From Timema cristinae (lineage: Eukaryota; Arthropoda; Insecta; Phasmatodea; Timematidae): a stretch of DNA of 64,000 bases. The stretch lies in NCBI GenBank assembly GCA_039000515.1, contig JBCFYV010000285.1, positions 29,262 to 93,261 on the forward strand. The letters are read 5' to 3'. A program made the translations under genes and the position numbers. Of the stretch, positions 23,160-33,599 are shown piece by piece; position 1 is the first letter of the stretch; each line of letters opens with the position of its first letter. Under the pieces are notes generated by a model. The model ran no database searches, was not told the DNA's origin, and saw only the letters and a list, made by a program, of their open reading frames with translations.

Positions 23160-23198
23160 CGTCCCTTCTTCCCCTGGGCCGCAATTTATCGCCGGTAC
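23160..23198 (-). other. Candidate small exon in block A (GC-rich island)
   Basis: On the minus strand 39 bases, open in phase 0 (VPAINCGPGEEGT), run from a TTTCAAG acceptor to a GTAAGT donor. Spliced to 22710-22646 the frame stays open. The acceptor has a poor pyrimidine tract. No family recognised. Confidence 0.22.
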
Positions 23199-23281
23199 CT
23201 TGAAAGTTACCACTTAAAACTCATTTTTATTCTGGAGGACAAATCCAAAACCACCATCTTATTTAGTAACTTCTAGCGCTT

Positions 23282-24257
23282 TTCCACTTACCGGTATCAT
23301 TTTAGTGGGCTTTAATAAGGCCCCTCCAGTAGCATAACATAAAATATAAGGAAAATTTGCAAGAAAAATCAATTTATCAGGAACAGGAAAGACGACAGAA
23401 ATAAAATGGTTTTGATGAAGTTGTGAATCCGGAACGGTAAAATAGGTCAGAATTTGGCCAAAACATCCCATTTTCAGGACGGGCGGGAGTCCATCAACTC
23501 AAACCATGTGCACATTATGCTCACTCCCCTGTGCGAAAAGATTCTGACGCTCGGGTATGGGGAGGGACATGCGCGTTGGCCTCACTTCTTCTCTGTCCGC
23601 GTAAACGCAGTGAGAGCCAGCCAAGGTATTTGATCCTGTCGTCTGCAACTCGCTGGCTTCCTCTTAACTTGAAATGAGTTTGTAATCATTCCTTCAGGTA
23701 ATTATGCGTTCAGCTTGAGGTTTTATAAATGTTATAAATTTAAAGGATGTAAAAAAAAATATATGGACCATGAAGAGCTTACAAAGAGACATGAAATAAA
23801 TATAAATAATAACATTGAAAGTGTTTGAAACGCGTTAGTTCGTAGTAGTCCGCTTGGAGCGGTAAATACCCCTTGTACAACCAAAGTGGATCAGCTCAAC
23901 CAACTAAAATTAACTTTACTAATAATAATTTAATATTAAATACAGAGGCTATTGGAACTTTGTTTACAATATGTGTATTTTAGCCTTGTCGTCAACCCAT
24001 GTGTTAATTCAGTTGATTTTATATCACTTTATTGAAAATTTATATATATCATTTTGTAGATCATTAAAAGCCAAATAAAATCAATCTTTTGAATATTAAA
24101 AGTCACTTAGAACATATACCAAATTTAAAAATATCTAATTCATTAAATTGGAAAGCTATATATTTGGTTATAGCTATTCCTAAGTTTTCTATCTAAGTTG
24201 CAAGTTTATTACCACTCCTTACTTAAAAATACTTTATAATGTTTTTTAATACTTATA
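23282..24257. other. Spacer with a GC-rich island at 23470-23680
   Basis: The island holds a minus-strand frame of about 50 codons (near 23655-23505) without stops, upstream of the two candidate exons. It may be a first exon or promoter island of the same putative gene. The rest is AT-rich with nothing recognised. Confidence 0.3.
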
Positions 24258-24556
24258 ATTATTATTGCTATTTAGGGCACCGCTTCTTACTAAACGTTCG
24301 GGTTGTACGCACTTACGCTAATCTGTAATGGTAGGGTGATTGTGAGATGAAATGGAGGACTTACAGTTAACCATGGGATCCGTACAATGGTGGAGGCCTG
24401 GCATTCCACAAATTCACAAGTCGTAATTATAATACACGTCTTATCAGAGGGGTAGGAAGGGTTTGGCAATTAGATAAATTCGTGCCGGGATCGAGAATAG
24501 AACCCCGGACCCCAGCACAGAAGTCTGACACTTTAACCCTAGACAACCAGGTCACC
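24258..24556 (-). mobile_element. tRNA-headed SINE (family 1)
   Basis: Minus-strand copy of the element at 28504-28780. The tRNA-like head (GGTGACCTGGTTGTCTAGGG, then a B box GGGTTCTATTCTCGATC) is at the right, the conserved body with GCCAGGCCTCCACCATTGT in the middle, and the tail with the GCGGTGC-like word at the left. It is the most diverged of the three copies. No target duplication found. Confidence 0.8.
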
Positions 24557-26206
24557 ACTATGTTGTAATATTGTTAAAAAGGTTTATGACTTTTTTTTAT
24601 TCTATGTGTATTAATACACATTCAGATTTTTCACATTTATAATGTTATTAATACTAATATTTAAAAAAAATTGATTTGTTTTTATTAAAATTTATTTATT
24701 CAATACAATAAAAACTAATATGGGATTTAATGCTAAATTTTATTTTAAATTTATATTCTTGTACAAATTAATAATTAATACTAGGCCATCAACATATCAA
24801 GGTCAACAATACATAGAAAATAAATAAAACTGTCATATAGGTTTGTTGTATAGACCTAAAATGTGACTTTCAGAAGTGACAACTGCTAAACACATGTTTT
24901 TGCAGATCATATGGTTTGGTGTAGGGATACATTATTTGGTCTAGTAACTTTTCAGAGGTATCGGCTCTGAACTGTCATTCCAGCACCAAAGAAGTAGTGT
25001 GAGAGGTATACATACGAAGATCAAAATACAGGAACAGATTCGCCTGCCCACGACCAGAAATGCGTACTGCGAAAGATAAACCTTTAAAAAAAGTCACACA
25101 ATAGACGCCAAACAAATTTCTTGGCGCCAAAATAAAACCATTCTACAAATATACAAGCACCAAACAACAATTCAGTTTTAGAAAAAATAAAATATTCGAT
25201 ATATTAAAATATGCAGTTAATGCCCTAGTTGTTTACATTTTGCCAAGATTAAATATATTTAAAATTCGTTATTAGCACATATAATGTTAATAATGTTAAA
25301 CTTAATCACATTTGGTTGAATGACAAACTTCGTGTAGTAATTTTTGATTAAATTATCATTTATTATATGTTTGTGAGAAGTCTTACTATTTTAGCTTAAA
25401 AATACTTATAAGTGTTGGAATTAGTTATACTCTTTAAGCAATTTATTTCGTTTAACTAATAATACAAAGATATATCAATACAAATTAGCAAACGATGTTG
25501 AAATACCACATTTTCTTTTAAATGCGCAAGAGAAAAAGAGATACCCGAAGATTCCCTACTCTCTTACACAATGGTGATCAGACGACCGATCGAGAATTTT
25601 ATCCGTAGAAGTAAATTCAGTTGTATTTTAAAGGAATGGGCCAAAGTTAATTCACACGTACGCTGAGAACAGTACAGTAAATCAGCACTGCTTAGTGGTG
25701 CAGCTGTTCACACGCTTGGGGAAAGTTGGGAATCACTGTTTACCCATGATGTATTGAAACGTCAAACTTTAAAATGAAAATATTACGATCAGTGCACGTT
25801 GTTGTATTTAAAATAAAATGAGAGATTTACTTACTGCCAGGGTTTGATTTTTTTTATCGATAAAACTCATGGGTTCCAATATATTGTAGTTTTTTCCATT
25901 ATCACTTTTGAGATACGCAATTTTGAGAATGTGCTGTGTTTATTTTAAAAAAACATGATTGAAAGTTTGCGCATGCGCTGATTGATTCTTCTTGACGGGT
26001 TTTCTGTAGAAGCGCTGGAAAATCCAGACATATTTTCACATGAAATGTTAGAAAGGTAAAGTAATTGGGGGACCTTACTCATAAATATTTCACTTATTTT
26101 TAAAAAAAGTTGATAGTTTTTTTGTATCAATACACTCACTAAGATATAGAGAATCGATATAAATTAAAATTATGTTATTTGCTTTCGAAATTATTTGACA
26201 TCATAT
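24557..26206. other. Spacer, nothing recognised
   Basis: AT-rich, no supported gene or repeat. Confidence 0.5.
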
Positions 26207-26471
26207 GATGATTATTATTATTTAGCACCGCGTCTTACTGCCTGTTCGGTTTATAAGCTATAAGTACTAATTACGCTAATGGATTTGGACTTTGGAAGGT
26301 TCAATTAAAGGAAGTGAACCTGCATTTGCGTGGAGGTAGAGTGGAAAATAACTTAGGAAACCCTCCGCCACAGTTCATCCGATCGAGATTCGAACTTCGA
26401 TCTCCCCGTCATTTGGCGGTCGACCTCAACATGACTAGCGTGTTAGCCAACTACGCCACCGAGGCGGGTAT
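26207..26471 (-). mobile_element. tRNA-headed SINE (family 2)
   Basis: On the minus strand the head reads GGTGGCGTAGTTGGCTAACA (A box) and later GAAGTTCGAATCTCG (B box), different from family 1. The 3' tail, ending in GACGCGGTGCTAAATAATAA, is that of family 1. A short target duplication CATCATAT is seen at 26199-26206 and 26472-26479. Confidence 0.75.
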
Positions 26472-26479
26472 CATCATAT

Positions 26480-28490
26480 TTTTAAAAAGTAACATTATTT
26501 CTTTTGTTTTTTTTAAATGGCACTTGTCACAAAACTATTAATTATTCATAGAGGACTGAAACTACTCACATCATGACATCCAGACTCTCTTAATATGATT
26601 GTACTACAGCTTGGTGATAACAATCAATATGTTACTGCAAGTAATATTACTTCAGTAATGTAATTAAATCATATTTTGGGATGATAGATATTATAAATAA
26701 TTGTCTCTGCGCTTAAGTCAATTATAATATTTGAATAAAAACTACTTAAAGTAGGGAATCAAACCTGGGACCATTATAAAGACGGAAGTATCAAATTACT
26801 ATTTTTATATCTCATTTTTGGAATAATAAAATGACATTGAAACTTTTTAGGCTGTATGCAATAACGAAACGAGTAAGAGTGAAAGGTGAGTGCTATTGAT
26901 TTGCCTCGATATTCTGCAAAAATGTAACCTCTAAGATAGCTAATTAAGACCACTCACACTTTCGAGTGTATATTAATATTTTTTAAATCCACTCAAAAAT
27001 CACACTCTCTTCACGTTTGCTTATTTAATTCTTGCAATCCATCTTATCCCTTTATTGAAGGAAAGACTAATTTTCGTATTCTGACAAATTGACCTAAATG
27101 CTACTTATTAGGATGGATTAAATCAAAAATCCTCTCAGCCATATGGTAAGACTGATTGATGCCTTAGTCCCTTCATACAGCAATACATGTTTTAAATAAT
27201 AATTTATAACTATTGTTATATGATCTAATACTACCAAACAAATAATTACTATATAATTTATAATACAGTATATCAAATTTAAATTATCTTAAATCGATGA
27301 GCTAATGATTAATTGTAATTTGTACGGTATCATTTGTTGTGAGCTGTTTTTTTTTATTCACTAGTTATCACATTCGGGATGGAATAATTACTGTCTATCA
27401 GTAAAATGTAAACTTGGAGGTTCAAATTTCTCTTCAAAACTTAAATTGAGTGCGCAACTCCCCAACGACACTAACGCCATTTGGCTTCAATGTCTGACCA
27501 CTGGAACTAGGGAGTAGCCAGACCCGTATATCTTAGAATCTTGATTTTAGTAGCTTCTGGAATGAGTTTTTTTTTTCATCTTTCAGAATTTTTTTTTTCT
27601 CTGGAAGCCCTTCTTTTCTGTGAGATGGGAATATAATATTATAGAAGAAAGTTTCTGTACTTACCTATAAGACCATACCAGTGTTGTTCCTTCTGGTCGT
27701 AGTTTCAATCACGCGAGAGCAAACGCATTTGTACCATTATAAATGTAAATCCTAAAGAATTCTTTTTAATGTTATCATACTAAAGTACTTCAAATACAAT
27801 ATATATATTTCTGAAATAAGTTTTCATTTAAATTCTACAAAAACATTGAAAATTTAAAATGTTTTTATGTTTTGGTGAATCATGGAGGAAGGATTTTTGG
27901 CATGATTATAATGTGGTAAAAGTACCATGTTAAAATGCAATCCCTAATATAGAGAATTAAGTGTAACAACAAATATCAATAATATATAGAGAATTAAGGA
28001 TATTAAAATATTATTATAAAATGATGCTTTTGGAATAATATCACATCTACCGTGGAAAGCTTAGAAACTATAACAGATTAAAAGTAGAGGGGCATACGTA
28101 CTATCACTAAACCATATGAAATATTTAAAATCAATTTGGTAAACATGTGTTTTCAGGCTGAATTAAAAAAATAATTGTCTGTCTTTGCTAATAAAAGAAA
28201 TAATCAATAAACTTAATCTTCTTGGAAATGAGTTTGAATAATAAAAAAACTTCTTATTTATTAATCATCATGGTAATCATAAGTAGTTTCTTAACGTCTC
28301 ATGTAGCTGGCTTTACTTGAATAAATTTATAATTATACTAAAGCACAAATATCTTTCAAGCATTTCTTCTTAAATATCTTAGTTGATATACTAGACTGTC
28401 ATTTAAATGTAAAAAAAAAGTACATTGTGTGTCAAAACTAGTTATAAATATATAAAATTAACATTGTGTATGTTAAACAAAGCTTATTTT
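26480..28490. other. Spacer with degenerate B-box-like words
   Basis: No supported gene. A minus-strand B-box-like word (CCCAGGTTTGATTCCC) lies near 26756-26771, without a tRNA-like fold. The remainder is AT-rich. Confidence 0.4.
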
Positions 28491-28503
28491 TAACAAAACA
28501 AAA

Positions 28504-28780
28504 GGGTGACCTGGTGGTCTAGGGTAAGGTGTCAGACTTCTATGCTGGCGGCCGGGGTTCAATCCTCGGTCGCGGCAAAGATTTATCTGATTACCAAACC
28601 CTTCCTTCACCTCTGACAAGAGATCTTGTGAATGTGAGGAATGCCAGGCCTCCACCGTGGTTCGGATTCCACGTTAAACTGTAGGTCCTCCATTTCATCT
28701 CACAATCACCCTACCATTACACATTAGTGTAAGTGCGTATAACCCGAACGGGTAGTAAGACGCGGTGCTAATAATAATAA
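28504..28780 (+). mobile_element. tRNA-headed SINE (family 1), intact with target duplication
   Basis: Head with A box (CTGGTGGTCTAGGGTAAGG) and B box (GGGGTTCAATCCTCG), body containing GCCAGGCCTCCACCGTGGTT, tail TAGTAAGACGCGGTGC followed by (TAA)n. It is flanked by the 13-bp repeat TAACAAAACAAAA at 28491-28503 and 28781-28793, the mark of target-primed insertion. It is the best-preserved family member in the window. Confidence 0.9.
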
Positions 28781-28793
28781 TAACAAAACAAAA

Positions 28794-29425
28794 AAAAATC
28801 AATTTATCATTAAGTCATTAAGTGTGTTAAAAACAGTTTTAATTACTTATTATATTAACTATGGTGATATTGTGCTGATATTTTATGTATCCACAATATT
28901 AATTCTTTACACGAAAATAATATTTCTTGTTTGTTTGCGATACGGTGTTTTTAATGTTAAATGAAACATAATTTTGAATATTTATACTACCTGACGGAGA
29001 AGGCCGTGGTCGAAATAAGACGAGAAAATTATATTTGTAAGGTTTACAGCATTAAAATTAATTCAAATAAAATAACAAAGTAACTAATTTTATAAAATAA
29101 TATGGATTTTAATCTAAATTTATTCCACAGGTTTTTAATTGATAAATCAAATATTATGTAATGAAACAAAAAGAAATTGACTGTACTCCAATGCCAAGGA
29201 TATCAAACTAAAGGATTTTTGATTATATCAATAGCGTCTCTACAAGGTTAGTTCGTTCTTCCTAGAAACAAATTTTGTTGCGTCCGTTGCCTAGCAAAAT
29301 AAATATTAGTGGTGTCTTCTCGGAGAACCATTAAAGACGTTATTTTGATTTTGTGCTGAAAAGAAATTGAATTATTTAAAGAATTAAAAAAAAATGAGCT
29401 GTGGATGTTTAGGGTTTTGTTTCAG
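28794..29425. other. Spacer, nothing recognised
   Basis: AT-rich sequence without a supported feature, lying upstream of the candidate exon at 29426. Confidence 0.4.
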
Positions 29426-29505
29426 AGGGCTACGCCGGCGTGTCCGAGGGGCTTATTGCCGTGTCCGGGAGCGTCTGGCAGATGTATGCCGTAATTTACA
29501 CCACG
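29426..29505 (+). other. Candidate protein-coding exon, possibly membrane-spanning
   Basis: An 80-base GC-rich island sits between a good acceptor (GGGTTTTGTTTCAG) and a consensus donor (CACG|GTAAGT). From 29428 one frame gives exactly 26 codons, reading GYAGVSEGLIAV then SGSVWQMYAVIYTT, ending in phase 0. The composition is hydrophobic enough for a membrane helix. The other frames contain a stop or are arginine-rich. I do not recognise the protein, and no partner exon is certain within the window. Confidence 0.5.
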
Positions 29506-29568
29506 GTAAGTCACGAACGTGAATCAATAGGATATTTATCTTTATTTCTTCTTTTCTTTCTATCTTGT

Positions 29569-29620
29569 CTCAGTGCTAGGAAACTCGACTGGAGTGATTA
29601 CCTTTCACAGATAGGATTGT
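29569..29620 (-). repeat. Diverged 52-bp satellite monomer
   Basis: CTCAGTGCTAGGAAACTCGA opens a 52-base unit of exactly the monomer length of the array at 56.6-62.1 kb, in the opposite orientation. About 40 of 52 positions match the array consensus. Confidence 0.8.
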
Positions 29621-29622
29621 CT

Positions 29623-30117
29623 CACGATCAACTTAACGTTAACTTAAAGTTAACTTAGCGTAACTTAACGTAAAGGACTTTTTGTTTAAATGGAAGTGAT
29701 CAAGATGCAGATAACTTAACGTAAGATATGTCCTGGGAGTCCTTTTACTTTAAGTGAACGTTACTTGAAGGGTATCACATGATCTAGCCAGCCAATCATT
29801 ATGCAAGTTACGTCAACAGGGTTATTTAGTAATTCATTTGTTGGTATTATGACCAAGGTTTACGCTTCAGCATAAGTTCTAGTGATAAGACATTGAAACA
29901 AAATAACTAAACTAAAATAGGAAAGCAAAATTTATCTAAAAAATGTAATAATAGATATTTATTATATCAGTTTAAAACTGTAAACATTCACAGATCATCA
30001 CTCTACAAATATTACAAAACCACAGATCATACTCGAGAATGCAGATGTTTGGCTCGAATTGTTACATTAAGTTAATCGTGATCACACATAAGTTAAGTTA
30101 ATTTTAAGTTGATCGTG
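29623..30117. mobile_element. Palindrome-ended MITE-like insertion
   Basis: About 495 bp bounded by CACGATCAACTTAA at the left and its perfect reverse complement TTAAGTTGATCGTG at the right. Similarity of the ends extends imperfectly for about 10 more bases, and further TTAACTTA words occur inside. It separates the satellite-like monomer at 29569 from those at 30128. The right end continues with GATCCCGGCAT, so the true boundary and the target duplication are unclear. No open frame. Confidence 0.55.
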
Positions 30118-30127
30118 ATCCCGGCAT

Positions 30128-30472
30128 CAGTGCTAGGAAACTCGACTGGCGGGATTACCGTTCACAGGTAGGATTGTCTCATTGCTAAAGAATTTGAATG
30201 ACGTTCTCTGCTCTCAAAGGCAGATTGTCTCATTGGAAGAGAATTTTAAAGATGTTCTAAGCTTTCACAGACAGTATTGTCTCAGTGAATAGGAATTTGA
30301 ATGACGTTCTCAGCTCTCATAGGCAGATTGTCTCAGTGGAAGGGAATTCGAATGACATTCTCAGCTCTCACAGGCAGTATTGTCTCAGTTTGTCTCAGTA
30401 ATAGGGAACTTAACTGACCTACTCAATACTTACTCAACTGATGTGCTTTGCTCTCACAGATTTTCGAGGTGT
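30128..30472 (-). repeat. Cluster of 6-7 diverged satellite monomers
   Basis: Successive units of about 51-52 bp end in CAGATTGTCTCA or CAGTATTGTCTCA and start CAGTG, each with a GAAtTTGAATGA-like middle. The first unit (CAGTGCTAGGAAACTCGACT) is closest to the 56-62 kb satellite. Orientation is opposite to that array. The last unit contains ACTCAACTGATGTGCTTTG, close to the array consensus. Confidence 0.8.
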
Positions 30473-31167
30473 CCTTTTTTTTTAAAAAAAACCAAGGTGT
30501 TGGTGTTAGAATAGTTTTGTTATTAAAGCTGATAGTGATTAATATAGGGAGCATAAAATGCTATATTATAACACTGTTATTTTTAGTTTAACATAACATA
30601 AATAAGCTTTAATTATTAATTATATTCATAGTCAATTTTTTTGGTATCAATTGTTATTGAAAGAAACTTTAAGGATAATGTTTTTGTATTATTGGCACAC
30701 ATACCCTCAGCTTATTGGTTGAAATGGAGCCACAGTATAACCTTCCCTATTCAGAGTAATTAGGACCTAAGTTAGTTCATATATGGTTAACTCTTGATTT
30801 ACCGGGGGTCGGGGGGTCAACCGATTTGCAGCTTACTCATCGTTATATTTACATATGTCACAATCAATGCACCACCGTCTGAATGCATTTTACTTTCACC
30901 CAGTGCACAGGTGCAGCATTCTCTCAGAGAGAGAGAAAGACAGATAGACAGACCTCCCTTATCTATGAGACAGAGACAAATAAATATTACCGCAAAACTC
31001 TCAAAGAGAAAACAAATGCAATTTTTTTCTTAATACTATCCATCTGTTAGCCCCTTCATAGAACTAGTCTTTAGAAAAGCAAGCATCTTGATATATTAAC
31101 GAGTAAATAGCTTCTTCCTCTCAATATAATATTGTTTTTGTGGCGGTATTTTGCAGTTGATGGTTAG
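30473..31167. other. Spacer, nothing certain
   Basis: AT-rich, with a short GA-rich patch near 30925-30950. No supported gene. TATTTTGCAG at 31147-31156 is a possible splice acceptor. Confidence 0.4.
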
Positions 31168-32187
31168 CAACAAGGGGGCACTCCTAACACACTTGAGTGC
31201 CCAGACGATGGGCTGCCATCGTCAATACAACCTGTTTGTTATGAACAATTTTTTACAGGGGAAACGACGACCTCCAGCAGTGTACAAGAGAACACCAGGA
31301 CAACTCAACAGAATGGTAAGTATAGGTCAGTAAGTCAGCCACCTTCTGGATCAAGCCACCATGCCTCTTCTTCTATTAACCAGATTGTGTCATCAACGGG
31401 AACACGTCCCCTTCATGGTAATATTGGAATCTCGTCCAGTCCACCATCCGTGTCAGGTCAACAAGATTCTTCCTTCAGAATGGTGCAGTCCAAGTCCATG
31501 ATGTTGACTCTAAAAGCTGTTGCTCGAATGAAGAAAACATCTGTATTCGATGAGAAGACTCGTTATCTTTTAATGAAGGCGTGTGAATATTACAAGATAG
31601 AGCAATTGGTAAGTCAATCCAATAGGGAGTCAGCCACCTTCAGGGAGTCAGCCACCTCCAGTGAGTCAGCCACCTCCAGGGAGTCAGCCACCTCCAGTGA
31701 GTCAGCCACCTCCAGGGAGTCAGCCACCTCCAGTGAGTCAGTCACCTTCAGGGAGTCAGCCACCTCCAGTGAGTCAGCTACCTCCAGTGAGTCAGCCACC
31801 TCCAGTGAGTCAGCCACCTCCAGGGAACCAGCCCCCTTCAAGGAATCATCCACTTCCAGGGAACCAGCCTCATCTTCTAGAAATCCATCTCAAGAGGATG
31901 GTAGAGATACATTGGTAAGTCGTTCTTCTGGGGTTTTTGAGGATTCTTTTATTTTTTCTAACAATGGACCCCACTCATCACGCTCCTATGCAAAGGCGAG
32001 AAGGCGCTATCAGGCTTCACCAATGGATAGGAGCCTGATGAGGTTAGTTGAGTTTAGATCGCCACCAAATTTGTGGGACCTAATTCATATATGCAGACGC
32101 TGCCCTTATTTATTCAAACACCTTCCAAACAGGCTATTTACTAATGGAATTCATCCATCTATCATCACGAAACAACGTCCAGAATAA
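31168..32187 (+). CDS. Uncharacterised Ser/Thr/Glu-rich open frame with 18-bp repeats
   Basis: One frame is open for about 339 codons, from after a TAG at 31165 to TAA at 32185-32187. The first in-frame ATG is near 31480, so the start may instead be an exon boundary; ATTTTTTACAG at 31248-31258 is a good acceptor. The N-terminal third is Ser/Thr-rich, followed by a more ordinary segment (KSMMLTLKAVARMKK to YYKIEQLV). A block of SESATSRE-type repeats at 31621-31860 and a basic C-terminal part with CRRCPYLFKHL follow. GTAAGT donors occur at 31314, 31610 and 31915, so it may be spliced. No family recognised. It could be a real gene part or a chance frame carried by the repeat. Confidence 0.35.
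   Translation, partial: QQGGTPNTLECPDDGLPSSIQPVCYEQFFTGETTTSSSVQENTRTTQQNGKYRSVSQPPSGSSHHASSSINQIVSSTGTRPLHGNIGISSSPPSVSGQQDSSFRMVQSKSMMLTLKAVARMKKTSVFDEKTRYLLMKACEYYKIEQLVSQSNRESATFRESATSSESATSRESATSSESATSRESATSSESVTFRESATSSESATSSESATSSESATSREPAPFKESSTSREPASSSRNPSQEDGRDTLVSRSSGVFEDSFIFSNNGPHSSRSYAKARRRYQASPMDRSLMRLVEFRSPPNLWDLIHICRRCPYLFKHLPNRLFTNGIHPSIITKQRPE
31621..31860. repeat. 18-bp coding-length minisatellite, about 13 units
   Basis: Tandem CAGCCACCTCCAGTGAGT units, alternating GTGAGT and GGGAGT. Because 18 is a multiple of three, each frame gives a peptide repeat: SESATS, SQPPPG/V, and on the minus strand VADSLE. The last units diverge (GGGAACCAGCCC). An isolated related word lies at 31330-31355. 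Confidence 0.95.
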
Positions 32188-32269
32188 ACTTCAAGTGAGA
32201 ACATGTCCTATACACCTTCTCCGCTTAGCTACGACCATACTGTGGCATTATCGTAAATATGGACACTCA

Positions 32270-33140
32270 GGCAGTCATTTAAATAAAATAAATAAGGAAC
32301 GTGTAGGAATAAAGAATTGGAAGTAATACGGATCAACTCATGTATACACGAGGAAATTTTTGGAATATCTTAAAATCGGCTCTTAAAACAAATAGTAGTG
32401 AATAAGAATAGATAAGTGAAGAATTGGAATTAATAAAGAAATACAAGACCGAATAAAGAGTGAGGATTTAGTTGGAATAAAAAATTATAGTGTCGGGATT
32501 ATTAAGAAATTTTTCGGAATAGTTTAGGATTATTAAGTCAGAAAAATAAAATATAGTTTGAATTAATTGGAATTAATAATGAACTCATCGATTCATTATG
32601 GGGCGAATAAAAATAAATAAAGAACTTGTAGGAATAAATAGTATGGAGAAATTTGGCATACATAAATTATAACAAGGCGCGATAAATAGCGAGGATTGAG
32701 TCAAAATAAATATTGAGTCAGAATGATTTAGAAACAATTCAGAATAAATAAGATTGTCTTATTATTAAAAATTGTAATCAAAATTAAAAAGTATAAAGTT
32801 ACAACTAATAAAGGCTCATCAGAATAAATAAGAAATGACACAGACTAAAAAATAACTAGTCACAATAAATAAGTTAAAATTCAAAATGAATAAGGAATAA
32901 GTCAGAAAAAATAAGGAACAAATATTAAAGAGGAAGCGGTCAGAATAGATACTGAATGAGTCGAATTTAAAAAGAAATGAGTCAGAATATTTAAAAGGGA
33001 ATGATTTTGAATAAATAAGGGATGAGTCTATGTATATAAATATATATATATATATTGTATAAAAAACTTGTCTTGATAAATTAGACATGAGTTGGGATAT
33101 TTTAAGAAGAATGTTTGAGAATAGATAAATAATAACAAAG
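32270..33140. repeat. Purine-rich minisatellite, second locus
   Basis: The same loose GAATAAATAAGGAA/GAGTCAGAATAAATA units as at 2825-3691, again purine-biased on the plus strand, with a short TA microsatellite near 33031-33055. The long minus-strand frame at 32819-33088 is a composition artefact. Confidence 0.65.
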
Positions 33141-33164
33141 AAAGTAATAAAAGAGTGAGAAACA

Positions 33165-33166
33165 TT

Positions 33167-33197
<31 letters not shown>

Positions 33198-33590
33198 CCA
33201 TAAGGAACTGTTTCCAGACTGTGGCCGGTTCTGTTTAGTAAAATGCCTCATCTCCCTCCTGTACTCTCTTCTACTCTGCTCCTCTCACTTGTTGCTGACT
33301 GTTCCTTCCATCTTTTTCTTGGTCTCTTCCCTACATACTTCATATTCAATAATCTTCTTGGAATCCTCTCCCTTACCATCCTAATTACATGTCCATACCA
33401 TCTCATCCTAGCTTCCTCTACTATCTCATGTACATGAAATACTAATTAATATTGTATGAGTCAATATATCCCATTCACTGTAAGAATTACTCTCTTAAAG
33501 GTCTCTTTTCTTACCAATATTCTACTATATAATAGATTTCTGCTAGGGAAAAAGGCCTTTCAGAATACAATTCCTACGCTGAACAGACTT
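33165..33590 (-). mobile_element. 3' end of a LINE (reverse-transcriptase tail)
   Basis: On the minus strand 33430-33250 translates as EEARMRWYGHVIRM, RERIPRR and GKRPRKRWKEQ, the conserved C-terminal tail of the reverse-transcriptase protein in several LINE clades. A stop and about 75 bases of 3' untranslated sequence follow, then a (TGA)n tail at 33167-33198. Upstream bases to 33590 encode a degenerate YSRILVRKETFKR-like stretch with stops. The element is 5'-truncated, as is usual. The clade is not settled; RTE-like is my guess. Confidence 0.75.
33167..33198. repeat. (ATC)n microsatellite, LINE tail
   Basis: About ten ATC repeats; on the minus strand this is the TGA-repeat tail of the LINE fragment. 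Confidence 0.9.
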
Positions 33591-33599
33591 TATCTATAT

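Larger units (their letters stand above)
13892..23281 (+). repeat. Segmental duplication, block A (about 9.4 kb)
   Basis: From GTTGTGTATAAGAC at 13892 to TTCTAGCGCTT at 23281 the sequence matches 37268-47396 in direct orientation. Differences are scattered single bases and one-base indels, so identity is well above 98% by eye, apart from a 730-bp segment present only in B. Block A keeps the upstream part of the gene relic that B lacks and has a better preserved frame at 14320, so A (or something like it) is the more complete copy. An assembly duplicate of two haplotypes cannot be excluded from sequence alone. Confidence 0.93.

Noticed and set aside
32819..33088. 89-codon minus-strand frame with FSFKYSDSF-like repeats
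   Set aside because: Same composition artefact of the purine-rich minisatellite.
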